A stretch of 64,000 nt of DNA from Hyunsoonleella flava (GCF_004310325.1 NZ_SIRT01000018.1:1-64000); one strand, 5' to 3'. Counted from the first letter of the stretch, positions 34,204 to 43,341 are shown. Made by a program: numbers and translations. The notes: generated from the letters alone by a model not told the origin.

Positions 34204-34953
34204 TTATTTTCCTTTGTTAACCTGGTCAATATACTTTTCCAGAGCCATGGTCATTGAAGGTGTTTCAGGAGTTGGAGCTGCAATATCAACACGTAATCCT
34301 TTTTCTTTAACAGCTTTTATGGTTGTGTTTCCAAATACCGCTATACGTGTATTGTTTTGTTGAAAATCTGGAAAGTTTTGAAATAAAGATTCAATTCCAG
34401 ATGGACTAAAAAATACCAAAACATCATAATATACGTTAGCCAAATCTGATAAATCACTTACAACCGTTTTATAGAATGTAGCCTGTTTCCAATCTACACC
34501 TAGAGCATCTAATGTCTCAGGAACTGCTGGTTTTACTTTATCTGTATTCGGTAGCAAAAATTTCTCATCCTTATATTTTTTGATCAAAGGTGATAATTCA
34601 GAGAACGTACGTTTTCCAACATATATCTTACGCTTTCTATACACAACATATTTTTGAAGATAGTAGGCTACCGCTTCAGATTGACAGAAATATTTCATAC
34701 TGTCAGGCACCTTAAAACGCATTTCTTCGGCCACTCTAAAAAAATGGTCCACCGCATTTCTACTTGTAAGAATTATAGCAGTGTAATTGTTCAAATCAAT
34801 TTTTTGGTGTCTTATTTCTTTAGCTGGAACACCTTCTACATGAATAAAAGGTCTAAAATCTATTTTAACTTTCTTTTTCTCCTGAAGGTCAAAGTAAGGA
34901 GAATTTTCAATTTTAGGTTCTGGCTGAGATACTAAAATGGTCTTCACTTTCAT
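34204..34953 (-). CDS. hemD: Uroporphyrinogen-III synthase
   Basis: Cyclises hydroxymethylbilane in haem and sirohaem synthesis. The 249-residue protein has the two-lobed HemD pattern, with weak sequence conservation as usual: NYTAIILTSRNAVDHFF (about 57-73), a hinge, and the second lobe with VLVFFSPSGIESLFQNF and RIAVFGNTTIKAVKEKGL near the C-terminus. It is 18 bp downstream of the DUF4271 gene, and the pair is conserved in flavobacteria. Confidence 0.88.
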   Translation of the reverse strand: MKVKTILVSQPEPKIENSPYFDLQEKKKVKIDFRPFIHVEGVPAKEIRHQKIDLNNYTAIILTSRNAVDHFFRVAEEMRFKVPDSMKYFCQSEAVAYYLQKYVVYRKRKIYVGKRTFSELSPLIKKYKDEKFLLPNTDKVKPAVPETLDALGVDWKQATFYKTVVSDLSDLANVYYDVLVFFSPSGIESLFQNFPDFQQNNTRIAVFGNTTIKAVKEKGLRVDIAAPTPETPSMTMALEKYIDQVNKGK

Positions 34954-34971
34954 AGGCGCAAAATAGTTTAA

Positions 34972-35616
34972 TTAAGCACTAAAAATCGCGTAAATAACTA
35001 CATAGGGTGCGATTTCGAGAGCGCAAAGATACAAAATAAAATAGAAAAAGTTATTTTTAATTTCATTTTGATACATTTTAAATGAGGTAAATAAACCACT
35101 GATATTCACTACAAAAAGTAATCCAAGAATACTATAAAGTAATGTTTTTGTTGGAGCTATACTAAATATTAAAATCGCATTAATTGGCAGAAGTAAAATG
35201 CCTAAATAATTTTTATAACTAATCTTTTGAAAAAGATAATTATCTATAATCTCATCAATTTCAAAAAGACTAGCAATTAAACGCTCTAGCAGTACTTTTG
35301 CAAGCATAAAAATACCAATACCAACAACGAGTTTAACGAGTAATGTGATGTTGGATTCTATTGAATTTGTTAAGTTTTCAATACAAATTACACTAAATAT
35401 TGCGCCAGATATGATAAGGTTTATAAACAGTAGGCCATCGTAATAATCTAAAAACTTTTGATCCTTACCATAAATCTTAAGATATCTTGAGTTAGAAATT
35501 ACCATAATGAACTCATTAAAGCGCCTTGGAGCTATACTTTTAGCGATGGCAATTGTTGCCAAACAACTTAGTAGCAAAAGTGTGTATAATGTATGGGAAG
35601 GTACTTCTCGAAGCAT
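34972..35616 (-). CDS. DUF4271 membrane protein
   Basis: The 214-residue protein has about six transmembrane helices and the conserved N-terminal stretch around residues 30-62 (PRRFNEFIMVISNSRYLKIY). It is a Bacteroidota-restricted family next to hemD, with no known function. It is divergent from the polyprenol-phosphate mannosyltransferase gene. Confidence 0.85.
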   Translation of the reverse strand: MLREVPSHTLYTLLLLSCLATIAIAKSIAPRRFNEFIMVISNSRYLKIYGKDQKFLDYYDGLLFINLIISGAIFSVICIENLTNSIESNITLLVKLVVGIGIFMLAKVLLERLIASLFEIDEIIDNYLFQKISYKNYLGILLLPINAILIFSIAPTKTLLYSILGLLFVVNISGLFTSFKMYQNEIKNNFFYFILYLCALEIAPYVVIYAIFSA

Positions 35617-35693
35617 GGGTTAAAATTATCATAAATTTTAAAGAAGAAAGGAATTATTACGAAATTTTTAAAAAAAAGAATATCTTAAAAATG

Positions 35694-35701
35694 TACATTT
35701 G
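35694..35701 (+). promoter_or_regulatory. Putative -7 box for the dpm1-pyrC operon
   Basis: TACATTTG matches TAnnTTTG, 18 bp before the first ATG of a tightly packed three-gene operon. Confidence 0.42.
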
Positions 35702-35719
35702 TCTTTGATATTATTTTAG

Positions 35720-36451
35720 ATGAAGGACGCTGTTGTAATCATTCCAACGTATAACGAGATTGAGAATATAGAGCTTATCATAAGAGCTGTATTTTCAGAA
35801 TCTAAAGATATACACATTCTTGTTGTAGATGACAATTCTCCAGACGGCACTTCCGATAAGGTAAAAGAGCTTCAGGGTGTTTTTTCAGGTAGATTGCACT
35901 TAAAACAGCGCAAAGAAAAAGCAGGTTTGGGTACGGCTTATATTTTAGGTTTTAAATGGAGTTTGGTTAGAAAATACGAGTATATTTTTGAAATGGATGC
36001 TGATTTTTCTCATGACCCAAGAGATTTGAAAAAACTCTATAAAGCTTGTGCCGAAGGTGGTGCGGATGTGGCTATCGGTTCGCGTTACATTACAGGTGTT
36101 AACGTTGTTAATTGGCCAATGAGTAGAGTGTTGATGTCGTATTTGGCATCAAAATATGTACGCTTTATTACAGGAATGAACATTAATGACACTACCGCAG
36201 GTTTTGTTTGTTATAAGCGTAAAGTATTGGAGGCACTAGATTTACGTAAAATTAAATTTATAGGATATGCATTTCAAATTGAAATGAAGTTTAAGACCTA
36301 TCTCAAAAAATTTAAAATCGTAGAAGTTCCTGTTATTTTTACTGATAGAACCAGAGGAGAGTCTAAATTGAGTTCAGGGATTATTTCTGAAGCGGTTTTT
36401 GGAGTTATCTCAATGAAATTTAAAAGTTTGTTTAAACGAAAAGATTTATAA
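35720..36451 (+). CDS. Polyprenol monophosphomannose synthase
   Basis: GT2-family glycosyltransferase of 243 residues that transfers mannose (or a related sugar) from a nucleotide donor to polyprenyl phosphate. It has the nucleotide-binding opening VVIIPTYNEIENI, VVDDNSPDGT (35-44), the metal-binding DAD at 93-95 (EMDADFSHDP) and the GSRYITG and TTAGFVCYKR blocks typical of Dpm1-like enzymes. It lacks the C-terminal membrane helices of longer homologues. Its stop overlaps the start of pyrC by 1 nt (TAATG). Confidence 0.92.
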   Translation: MKDAVVIIPTYNEIENIELIIRAVFSESKDIHILVVDDNSPDGTSDKVKELQGVFSGRLHLKQRKEKAGLGTAYILGFKWSLVRKYEYIFEMDADFSHDPRDLKKLYKACAEGGADVAIGSRYITGVNVVNWPMSRVLMSYLASKYVRFITGMNINDTTAGFVCYKRKVLEALDLRKIKFIGYAFQIEMKFKTYLKKFKIVEVPVIFTDRTRGESKLSSGIISEAVFGVISMKFKSLFKRKDL

Positions 36452-37797
36452 TGAAATTGAAAAGAACACTTATAAAGAATGCCAATATTGTTAATGAAGG
36501 CAAAGTTTTTAGTGGAGACATATTAATTGAAGGCGAATTTATAAAGCAGATTGATACATCCATCAGTGCAAAATCGGCAGATGTTGCCATCATTGATGCT
36601 GAAGGGAAATATGTTTTACCAGGAGCCATTGATGACCAAGTGCATTTTAGAGAACCTGGTTTAACGCACAAAGCTACTATTGAAACAGAATCTAGGGCAG
36701 CTTTGGCTGGAGGGATTACCTCTTTTATAGAAATGCCAAATACAAATCCGCAAACCACAACAGTTGAAAAGCTTGAGGAAAAATTTGAAATAGCTGCAAA
36801 AACATCCTCAGCGAATTATTCGTTTATGTTTGGTGGTACCAATGATAACCTGGATGAAATACTTAAAGTAGATGAAACGTCTGTTGCTGGCTTAAAGTTG
36901 TTTTTAGGCTCTTCGACAGGGAATATGCTGGTTGACGATCCAAAAGTTTTGGAGAAAATATTCCAAAACACTAATATGGTAATCTCAGTACATTGTGAGG
37001 ATGAAGCTACTATTAGAAAGAACCTAAAAGCACACATTGAGAAATTTGGAGATGATATTCCTATTGAAAAACACCCCATAATTAGAAGTGAAGAAGCGTG
37101 CTATTTATCCTCTTCAACTGCCATAGCATTGGCAAAAAAAACAGGAGCGAGGCTACATGTATTCCACCTTTCTACTGGAAAAGAAACCAACTTATTCACT
37201 AACAAAATTCCGTTAAAAGATAAAAAAATAACAGCCGAAGTATGTATCCATCATTTATGGTTTTCAGATGAAGATTATAAAACAAAAGGAACGAATATAA
37301 AATGGAATCCCGCTGTAAAAACAAAAACCGACAGAGAACAGCTTTGGGAAGCGCTTTTGGATGATAGGATTGATGTAATTGCTACAGACCATGCACCGCA
37401 TACTATTGAAGAGAAGAAAAACGTTTATACTAAAGCACCATCGGGTGGACCATTAGTGCAACATGCATTACCTGCCATGTTGGAAAAGCATCATGAAGGT
37501 AAAATTTCGATTGAGAAAATAGTTGAAAAAATGTGCCATAATCCAGCTATTTTGTTTCAAGTTGAACGCAGAGGTTATATTAAGGAAGGGTATTATGCAG
37601 ATTTGGTATTGGTAGATTTAAACAATCCATGGACGGTTAAAAAGGACAATATTTTGTATAAATGTGGATGGTCGCCTTTTGAAGGGACTACATTTAAATC
37701 AAGAATTACACATACCATTTTAAATGGTAGTTTGGTGTACCATAATTTTAAGTTTTCAGAAGTTAAAGCTGCAAAACGTTTAACATTTAACAGGTAA
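36451..37797 (+). CDS. pyrC: Dihydroorotase
   Basis: Amidohydrolase of pyrimidine synthesis, 448 residues, class I type. The blocks VLPGAIDDQVHFREPGL (55-71), GLKLFLGSSTGNM with the likely carboxylated Lys149, HCEDE (181-185), HVFHLST and ATDHAPHT are present. The usual metal-ligand pair His-x-His is Gln63-Val-His65 here, so the first His is replaced. I recall the same DDQVHFREP sequence in other flavobacteria, which suggests a lineage feature rather than a dead enzyme. It overlaps dpm1 and the DUF4296 gene by 1 nt each, so translation is coupled. Confidence 0.93.
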   Translation: MKLKRTLIKNANIVNEGKVFSGDILIEGEFIKQIDTSISAKSADVAIIDAEGKYVLPGAIDDQVHFREPGLTHKATIETESRAALAGGITSFIEMPNTNPQTTTVEKLEEKFEIAAKTSSANYSFMFGGTNDNLDEILKVDETSVAGLKLFLGSSTGNMLVDDPKVLEKIFQNTNMVISVHCEDEATIRKNLKAHIEKFGDDIPIEKHPIIRSEEACYLSSSTAIALAKKTGARLHVFHLSTGKETNLFTNKIPLKDKKITAEVCIHHLWFSDEDYKTKGTNIKWNPAVKTKTDREQLWEALLDDRIDVIATDHAPHTIEEKKNVYTKAPSGGPLVQHALPAMLEKHHEGKISIEKIVEKMCHNPAILFQVERRGYIKEGYYADLVLVDLNNPWTVKKDNILYKCGWSPFEGTTFKSRITHTILNGSLVYHNFKFSEVKAAKRLTFNR

Positions 37798-38297
37798 TGT
37801 ATAAAAAAGCGATAGTACTATTTTTGTTGTGTCTGCTGTTAGGGCTCTCTTCCTGCTACAAATACAATAAGCCTAAAAAGCCCAAAAACCTTATCCCAAA
37901 GGAGGAAATGGTTCATATTTTATTGGACTTAAAGTATATTGGTGCAGTTACAGGAAGGGATAAGAAAGTTTTAGATAGTGCTAAAGTTAATCCAGAAGGC
38001 TATATCTATAAGAAGTATAACATTGATAGCGCGCAGTTTGCTGAAAGCAATGCTTATTATGCCTATTATATGGATGACTATGCTGAAATTTATCAAAAGG
38101 TGAAAGACAGTCTTTCAAAACTAAAAACACATTACACGGAAATTCTAGATAAAGAACGAGAAGAAAAAAAGAAGGCAGATTCCTTAAAGGCTATTAAACG
38201 TGAACTTGAAGCAATAGAACTTGAAGATGAAGCAGATTTGGAGCAACTTGAACTTATTGAACCTGTTTCAGATACTGATCTGCAATCTCCGAAATAA
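37797..38297 (+). CDS. DUF4296 lipoprotein
   Basis: The 166-residue protein has a signal peptide with a lipobox (GLSSC, Cys20). The conserved DUF4296 region (residues ~35-115) includes NLIPKEEMVHILLDLKY and NIDSAQFAESNAYYA. A charged coiled-coil tail rich in Glu follows. It is Bacteroidota-specific, of unknown function, and always near pyrC. The start overlaps the pyrC stop by 1 nt; the 3' end overlaps the convergent SDR gene by 44 bp, so no terminator fits between them. Confidence 0.88.
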   Translation: MYKKAIVLFLLCLLLGLSSCYKYNKPKKPKNLIPKEEMVHILLDLKYIGAVTGRDKKVLDSAKVNPEGYIYKKYNIDSAQFAESNAYYAYYMDDYAEIYQKVKDSLSKLKTHYTEILDKEREEKKKADSLKAIKRELEAIELEDEADLEQLELIEPVSDTDLQSPK

Positions 38298-39267
38298 CTA
38301 ATTCTACAGGCTCAAACTTATAGTTTAAAGCTTTTGTTATTTTCTTGTTACTGTAATTTGTTTTGGTAGTTAAGGATTTGGTAAGTTGCTTCGTTAATTT
38401 TCTACGTTTTCCCGTAATTTGTCGTTTTAACCAATCCAATCGCCATCCAATTTTCAATATCCAAGGTTTTGCTAATTTTTTTGGAAGTTTAACATGAAGA
38501 GCCCTAGCCATAGTTTGTAAAAACGATTTGTAAGACCAATTTTCAGCAACTAAAATATAGCGTTCATTTTTTATATCACTTTTCAGTAGCTTAATCATAA
38601 TATTAACAACATCGGTAACAGATACTAAACCAATGTTGCCAGAAGTATAATAGTTAATACCATCATGTATTTTTTTAAATAGGTTGCCGCTGCCGTAGCG
38701 CCAAATGCCCGCGCCAAGGATAACGCCTGGATTAACAATTACAGCATCCAATCCTTCTTGGGTGCCTCGCCATACTTCCATTTCGGCACCATATTTTGTT
38801 ATGGCATAAACGCTATTGTCGTCTTCAGGATTCCAATGGGTTTCTTCAGTAATAACTTCATCTTCTTTTACAGGATTCCCAACAGTTGCTATGGAACTTA
38901 CATAACACATTTTTTTTACACCTTTGGCAATACAAACATTTACAACGTTGGCAGTGCCTTCAATATTTATTTGTCGTAAAAATTGGTACTTATCAGGTTC
39001 AAAAGAAACAAAAGCGGCGCAATGATACACATATTCAATTTCGTTTAATGCTTCGTTTAATGAAGGAATATCTAGAATATCCGCCTTAACCCATTCAATT
39101 TTGTCAAATAAAGCTGAATCGGTCTCACCATAGCAGGAAAAAACATTTTTAACGTTTTGAAGCTTACGTTCGGTACGGTAAATTGCCCTAACAGCTTCGT
39201 TGTCTGAAACTAATTTATACAATAAGTGAGCGCCTACTAAACCTGTTCCCCCTGTTACTAAAATCAT
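38254..39267 (-). CDS. NAD-dependent epimerase/dehydratase (extended SDR)
   Basis: The 337-residue extended SDR has the Rossmann motif GGTGLVG (6-12), YHCAAFVSF (81-89), and catalytic Tyr154-x3-Lys158 (YAITK) with the upstream VSSIATVG Ser. The GKRRKLTKQLTKSLTTKTNYSN C-terminal part is basic and typical of dihydroflavonol-reductase-like or 3-beta-HSD-like members. Substrate unknown. The 44-bp 3' overlap with the DUF4296 gene is conserved in related genomes as far as I remember. Confidence 0.85.
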   Translation of the reverse strand: MILVTGGTGLVGAHLLYKLVSDNEAVRAIYRTERKLQNVKNVFSCYGETDSALFDKIEWVKADILDIPSLNEALNEIEYVYHCAAFVSFEPDKYQFLRQINIEGTANVVNVCIAKGVKKMCYVSSIATVGNPVKEDEVITEETHWNPEDDNSVYAITKYGAEMEVWRGTQEGLDAVIVNPGVILGAGIWRYGSGNLFKKIHDGINYYTSGNIGLVSVTDVVNIMIKLLKSDIKNERYILVAENWSYKSFLQTMARALHVKLPKKLAKPWILKIGWRLDWLKRQITGKRRKLTKQLTKSLTTKTNYSNKKITKALNYKFEPVELVISEIADQYLKQVQ

Positions 39268-39320
39268 AGAACGAAATTAAAGAATTATTCAGAATCACTG
39301 CCTATGTCTGCATGTATTTT

Positions 39321-39328
39321 TATATTTG
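39321..39328 (+). promoter_or_regulatory. Putative -7 box for tyrS
   Basis: TATATTTG matches TAnnTTTG, 25 bp before the tyrS ATG. A CTG rather than TTG lies at the expected -33 distance. Confidence 0.45.
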
Positions 39329-39353
39329 CGCTAGTTTTCTAAAATTGAATAAA

Positions 39354-40649
39354 ATGGCTAAGAATTTTGTTGAAGAATTAACATGGAGAGGTATGATACA
39401 CACCGTAATGCCCGGGGCAGAAGAACATTTGATGGAGGGCATGAGAAGTGCGTATGTAGGTTTTGACCCCACGGCAGATTCTTTGCATATAGGAAACTTG
39501 GTGCCAATTATGCTATTGGCACATTATCAACGTTGTGGGCACAAACCAGTTGCCCTAGTTGGTGGTGCTACGGGTATGATTGGTGATCCGTCTGGAAAAT
39601 CAAGCGAGCGTAATTTGTTGGATGAAAAAACACTACGCCATAACCAAGAGGCTATAAAAACACAACTAGCTCATTTTTTAGATTTTGAAAGTGATGCGGA
39701 GAATGCAGCCGTTTTGGTGAATAACTACGACTGGATGAAGACGTTTTCATTTTTGGAATTTATTCGAGACGTGGGTAAGCACATTACTGTAAATTATATG
39801 ATGGCAAAGGATTCTGTGAAAAACAGAATTTCTTCAGACGACTCGGAAGGGATGAGCTTTACAGAGTTTACATACCAATTGGTGCAAGGTTATGACTTTT
39901 TGCACTTGTACAAAGAAAACGACTGTACCATTCAAATGGGTGGAAGCGACCAATGGGGAAATATTACCACGGGAACTGAGTTGATTCGACGTATTGGGGG
40001 AGGCAAAGGCTTTGCTATCACGTGTCCTTTAATTACGAAGTCTGATGGTTCAAAATTTGGAAAATCTGAAGGTGGAAACGTATGGCTGGATGCTAACCGT
40101 ACGTCGCCATATAAATTCTATCAATATTGGTTAAACTCTAGTGATGAAGATGCTGAAAAGTATATTAAAATATTTACGTTTTTAGGAGAGGATGAAATCA
40201 AAAGTCTTATAGAAGAACATACGAAAGCACCTCACTTAAGAATATTACAAAAGCGTTTAGCAGAAGAGATTACCACTATGGTGCATTCAAAAGAAGATTT
40301 AGATAATGCAATAAAAGCTAGCAATATTCTATTTGGAAAATCTACAAGTGACGACTTGAAACAGCTTGATGAAAATACGTTTTTGGATGTTTTTGAAGGT
40401 GTACCGCAAGCGGAAGTTGATAGGTCTGAAATTACATCAGGGCTAGATATGATCGGTGCATTGGCAGCAAAAACCAGTTTTTTAAAGTCAAACGGAGAGG
40501 CGCGACGTGCCTTGAAGGAAAATGCTATTTCAGTAAACAAGGAAAAGGTAAAGGAAGATTATAAAATTACCGATGCAGATTTAATCAACAACAAGTTTGT
40601 ACTACTGCAACGCGGCAAGAAAAACTACTTTGTTTTAACCGTAAAATAA
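39354..40649 (+). CDS. tyrS: Tyrosyl-tRNA synthetase
   Basis: Class I synthetase. I use ATG 39354 (431 residues); 14 upstream in-frame codons overlap the promoter and are not homologous. HIGH-type motif HIGN is at 45-48, KMSKS-type motif KFGKS at 234-238, and the tyrosine-binding GGSDQWGN lies around 196-203. A C-terminal S4 RNA-binding domain begins near 360 ([17 protein letters not shown]). A terminator follows directly. Confidence 0.97.
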   Translation: MAKNFVEELTWRGMIHTVMPGAEEHLMEGMRSAYVGFDPTADSLHIGNLVPIMLLAHYQRCGHKPVALVGGATGMIGDPSGKSSERNLLDEKTLRHNQEAIKTQLAHFLDFESDAENAAVLVNNYDWMKTFSFLEFIRDVGKHITVNYMMAKDSVKNRISSDDSEGMSFTEFTYQLVQGYDFLHLYKENDCTIQMGGSDQWGNITTGTELIRRIGGGKGFAITCPLITKSDGSKFGKSEGGNVWLDANRTSPYKFYQYWLNSSDEDAEKYIKIFTFLGEDEIKSLIEEHTKAPHLRILQKRLAEEITTMVHSKEDLDNAIKASNILFGKSTSDDLKQLDENTFLDVFEGVPQAEVDRSEITSGLDMIGALAAKTSFLKSNGEARRALKENAISVNKEKVKEDYKITDADLINNKFVLLQRGKKNYFVLTVK

Positions 40650-40652
40650 ACA

Positions 40653-40678
40653 AAAGCCCAATCAAGAGATTGGGCTTT
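40653..40678 (+). terminator. Terminator after tyrS
   Basis: AAAGCCCAATC (40653-40663) and GATTGGGCTTT (40668-40678) form an 11-bp perfect stem with the loop AAGA. Confidence 0.8.
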
Positions 40679-40766
40679 CTAAACTAACCAACTTACTAAA
40701 ATAATCTTTCTTTATTCTTAGCTTTTGTTTTGTCGAAATTTGTTCCAACTACTTACAAAAACCAAG

Positions 40767-41216
40767 TTATTTTTTAAATTTAATCGTTTCCCAGTTTTCA
40801 TTGGCCATTTCAATTAACTCACTTTGGTTTTCTTTAATCCACAACTCTAATGTATTCGTGCCCCAAGCGTTATAAAATAAATACAGTTTTCCGTCTCTAA
40901 TTAAAAACGACTTCGGATTTATGGAAACTTTGGTGTTTTTTAGCGCAACTGCGTAAGCGCAATAACCGCCATACTGCGGCACATATGTTGTCGGATCTTT
41001 TAAAAAGGTATTTAGGTTTTCTTCTGAAGAAAATTTGTAATTAACACCGTCAAAAGTGGTTTTAAATTTCTTGTTACCTTCCTCTGCTATATTATCAAAA
41101 TATGCTACAACATCATAACCATTTGCGGCAAACCCTTTCTTGGTATTGTAATCAACTGTTTGGGAAAATAGGCCTGTACTGAGCATTATAAAAAAGACCG
41201 CTATTAGTTGTTTCAT
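40767..41216 (-). CDS. Exported YHS-domain protein
   Basis: The 149-residue protein has a signal peptide (MKQLIAVFFIMLSTGLFSQ). The YHS-type core contains NGYDVVAYFDN, KFKTTFDGVNYKFSSEENLNTF and PQYGGYCAYAVA. YHS domains are small metal-associated modules related to the TRASH fold. This exported group in Bacteroidota and Proteobacteria is common but uncharacterised; only one Cys (in GGYCAY) is present, so metal binding is uncertain. Convergent with tyrS. Confidence 0.85.
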   Translation of the reverse strand: MKQLIAVFFIMLSTGLFSQTVDYNTKKGFAANGYDVVAYFDNIAEEGNKKFKTTFDGVNYKFSSEENLNTFLKDPTTYVPQYGGYCAYAVALKNTKVSINPKSFLIRDGKLYLFYNAWGTNTLELWIKENQSELIEMANENWETIKFKK

Positions 41217-41282
41217 ATCTTCAACTTTAGAGTTAAGTCCGTAATTCTTAAAGTAGCTTACAATAGTACGGTGATAAGTTGC

Positions 41283-41813
41283 TTAACCTGCACATTCAAA
41301 ACAATCTAAAATCAAGTCAGAAATTGTTGAGTTCATTATCACACTGCCATCAAAGCTGCTAAATACGGCATTTAGCCTTAATTTATCTGCATCCCCATTC
41401 AAATTATCTTCAATTGTGCTTATGTCAAGAGAACCCGATATTCCTGTAAAAGTGGAACTGTTGTCTACATATCTAAGAGTAGCATAAAAAGACTTAGAGG
41501 TGTCTCCTATTGGGAATTTAGTACCATTAACTAGTGCCTGAAAAGTAGTGTCATTATCGACTACCGTTAAAGTTAGCTTGCCTCCGCTAGGACCTTCAGT
41601 ATCGGCAGTAATATTGATTGATAGTGTTTGGCTAGTTTCGTAGTAGTTGGAAATTGTAGCAACTATATTTTCCATAGCAAAGCCTCCACCATTTGTAAAA
41701 GCAATAGAAATCGATCCTTGAGTTGATTGCTGTTCATCTTCAGAACCGTCATTTTCAGAACAAGATAAAGTTAATACAGATACTAGAAGAAAAATAGTTT
41801 TAAGAGTTTTCAT
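41283..41813 (-). CDS. Hypothetical lipoprotein
   Basis: The 176-residue protein has a signal peptide and lipobox (LTLSC, Cys18), then a Glu/Asp/Gln-rich linker and a beta-rich domain (SISIAFTNGGGFAMENI..., GGKLTLTVVDNDTTF...). The C-terminus has a Cys pair (LDCFECAG). I do not recognise a family. It has its own AT-rich upstream gap of 111 bp. Confidence 0.65.
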   Translation of the reverse strand: MKTLKTIFLLVSVLTLSCSENDGSEDEQQSTQGSISIAFTNGGGFAMENIVATISNYYETSQTLSINITADTEGPSGGKLTLTVVDNDTTFQALVNGTKFPIGDTSKSFYATLRYVDNSSTFTGISGSLDISTIEDNLNGDADKLRLNAVFSSFDGSVIMNSTISDLILDCFECAG

Positions 41814-41924
41814 AAATTTTGATGTTTTAATTTTATACTACAGCATCGCGCTAATCATAAAATGTCATCATTAAATATGAAATTAAAATTTCTTTTTAAT
41901 TATTTAAAATGGGCTTATAAGAGG

Positions 41925-42905
41925 TTAAAGTACCATCAAATTACATCCTCTTATGTCAGAGTGGTCAAAACGTCCGATAACTTCAAATGAGTTATCATCA
42001 TACACCCGTCCTAAATCTTGAGTAGCAATAAATGAACATGAGTTTACATTCGCCAAATCTATGATGTTAATACCTCCGGCTTTGCCAGAATCAAGAAGCG
42101 TTAAAGGATCTTCTGTGTCACGGGTTAACACTTTCATCCATGGTGGACAATTAAAAATGCCATCCCCATTTGAATACGCTTGACTTAATAATTCCGTCAT
42201 ACCATATTCACTATGGATTGTCTTAACGCCAAAACCTTTTTTTAGTATGTTATGTAATTCGCTACGAATAAGTTCCTTACGTCGTCCCTTCATGCCACCA
42301 GTTTCCATCACTATAGTGTTTTTCAGGTGAAAAGTATGTTGTTCGATTAAGTCCAATAAAGCAAAAGAAACTCCGATCAGCAATACTTTTGCACCAGATT
42401 TATCCAGTTGAACAAGTTTATTTTTTAAATCTGAAAGGTTGTTTAAATAAAATCCACTTTTAGGAGATTTTGATTGGGCAATTAAATCATTCACCATATA
42501 GATTAAGGACGAACCTTCACGTTCCAAATAAGAAGGGAGCAATGCTAAAACCACATAATCCTCAATATTACCGTAAAATTCAGAAAACCCTTTGGTATAG
42601 CTATCTTGGTAGATTTTTAAAATAGAAACATAATGTTTGCTTGTGACGGAGCCAGTAGTGCCAGAACTGGTAAACACAGTCTCAGCTTTGAAGTTTTTAT
42701 TAATTACCTTACGGGATTTAAAAAACTCAATAGGTAAAAAAGGTATATCGCTAATAGTTTTTACATCGCTAGGATGCTTATATAGCAAGTCGCAAAATGA
42801 GCGATAAACGCTGTTGTTTTCAAACTGAAAATTAAATACTTTAAGAGCGGTATCTTCAAATTCAATTGGCGTAGCAATACTAAATATGGAAGCAGTGTCT
42901 ATCAT
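41925..42905 (-). CDS. LuxE-like acyl-protein synthetase / ANL-type adenylating enzyme
   Basis: The 326-residue protein has the adenylation P-loop-like motif TSSGTTGS (about 84-91), a central GGMKGRR segment, and HSEYGMTELLSQAY (about 236-249). These match the LuxE/phenylacetate-CoA-ligase-like branch of adenylate-forming enzymes. No luxCD genes are nearby, so it is not a bioluminescence operon; in Bacteroidota this orphan 'acyl transferase' probably activates an acyl group for an unknown acceptor. A TAnnTTTG box and the terminator of the preceding gene lie upstream. Confidence 0.83.
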   Translation of the reverse strand: MIDTASIFSIATPIEFEDTALKVFNFQFENNSVYRSFCDLLYKHPSDVKTISDIPFLPIEFFKSRKVINKNFKAETVFTSSGTTGSVTSKHYVSILKIYQDSYTKGFSEFYGNIEDYVVLALLPSYLEREGSSLIYMVNDLIAQSKSPKSGFYLNNLSDLKNKLVQLDKSGAKVLLIGVSFALLDLIEQHTFHLKNTIVMETGGMKGRRKELIRSELHNILKKGFGVKTIHSEYGMTELLSQAYSNGDGIFNCPPWMKVLTRDTEDPLTLLDSGKAGGINIIDLANVNSCSFIATQDLGRVYDDNSFEVIGRFDHSDIRGCNLMVL

Positions 42906-42918
42906 AAAGCGATAACGG

Positions 42919-42926
42919 CAAAATTA
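42919..42926 (-). promoter_or_regulatory. Putative -7 box for the LuxE-like gene
   Basis: On the minus strand TAATTTTG matches TAnnTTTG, 13 bp before the ATG and just after the upstream terminator hairpin. Confidence 0.42.
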
Positions 42927-42937
42927 TATAAAATAAA

Positions 42938-42962
42938 AGAGCATTGCTTTATGCAACGCTCT
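42938..42962 (-). terminator. Terminator after the T9SS sorting-domain gene
   Basis: On the minus strand AGAGCGTTGC and GCAATGCTCT pair (10 bp, one mismatch, 5-nt loop), followed by TTTATTTTA. Confidence 0.65.
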
Positions 42963-42996
42963 AAATATTTTTATGTGGTTTTGTATGTATCCTAAA

Positions 42997-43341
42997 TTAC
43001 CGTATGACTAATTTTCGTGTTTCGCTAATTGAGCCTTGAGTTATTTTAAGAATATAAACACCAGAATTTAAAGATGAGATATCCAACTCTTTTCTTGTAG
43101 ACACTGTGGCCTTTATTTGCTTACCTAGAACATTATATATTGCAACTTTCTTAAGAGCAATTTTATCCTTGCTAATAATGTATATAGTGGAGGCGTTACC
43201 ATCTACAGGGTTAGGATAAACCGAAAGCCCTTCAATATTTAGTTGAGTAGGCTCAGGAGGAGGATTTCCTTGTGCAAATCCATTTTGAATTGGCAGACAA
43301 AGAAAAACGATAAACATTAATAAAAAGTAGATGTTCTTCAT
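42997..43341 (-). CDS. Small exported protein consisting mainly of a T9SS sorting domain
   Basis: The 114-residue protein has a signal peptide (to about residue 24, ...QNGFAQ), a linker of about 15 residues with GNPPPEP, then a complete type A T9SS C-terminal domain (LSVYPNPVDGNASTIYI ... LNSGVYILKITQ ... TRKLVIR). There is essentially no cargo domain. It should be exported through the outer membrane by T9SS and may be anchored to surface lipopolysaccharide, but what it carries out there is unknown. It has its own terminator. Confidence 0.82.
   Translation of the reverse strand: MKNIYFLLMFIVFLCLPIQNGFAQGNPPPEPTQLNIEGLSVYPNPVDGNASTIYIISKDKIALKKVAIYNVLGKQIKATVSTRKELDISSLNSGVYILKITQGSISETRKLVIR

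Noticed and set aside
41925-42905. Bioluminescence (lux) operon
   Set aside because: Only a LuxE-like gene is present; luxA, B, C and D are absent from the neighbourhood.
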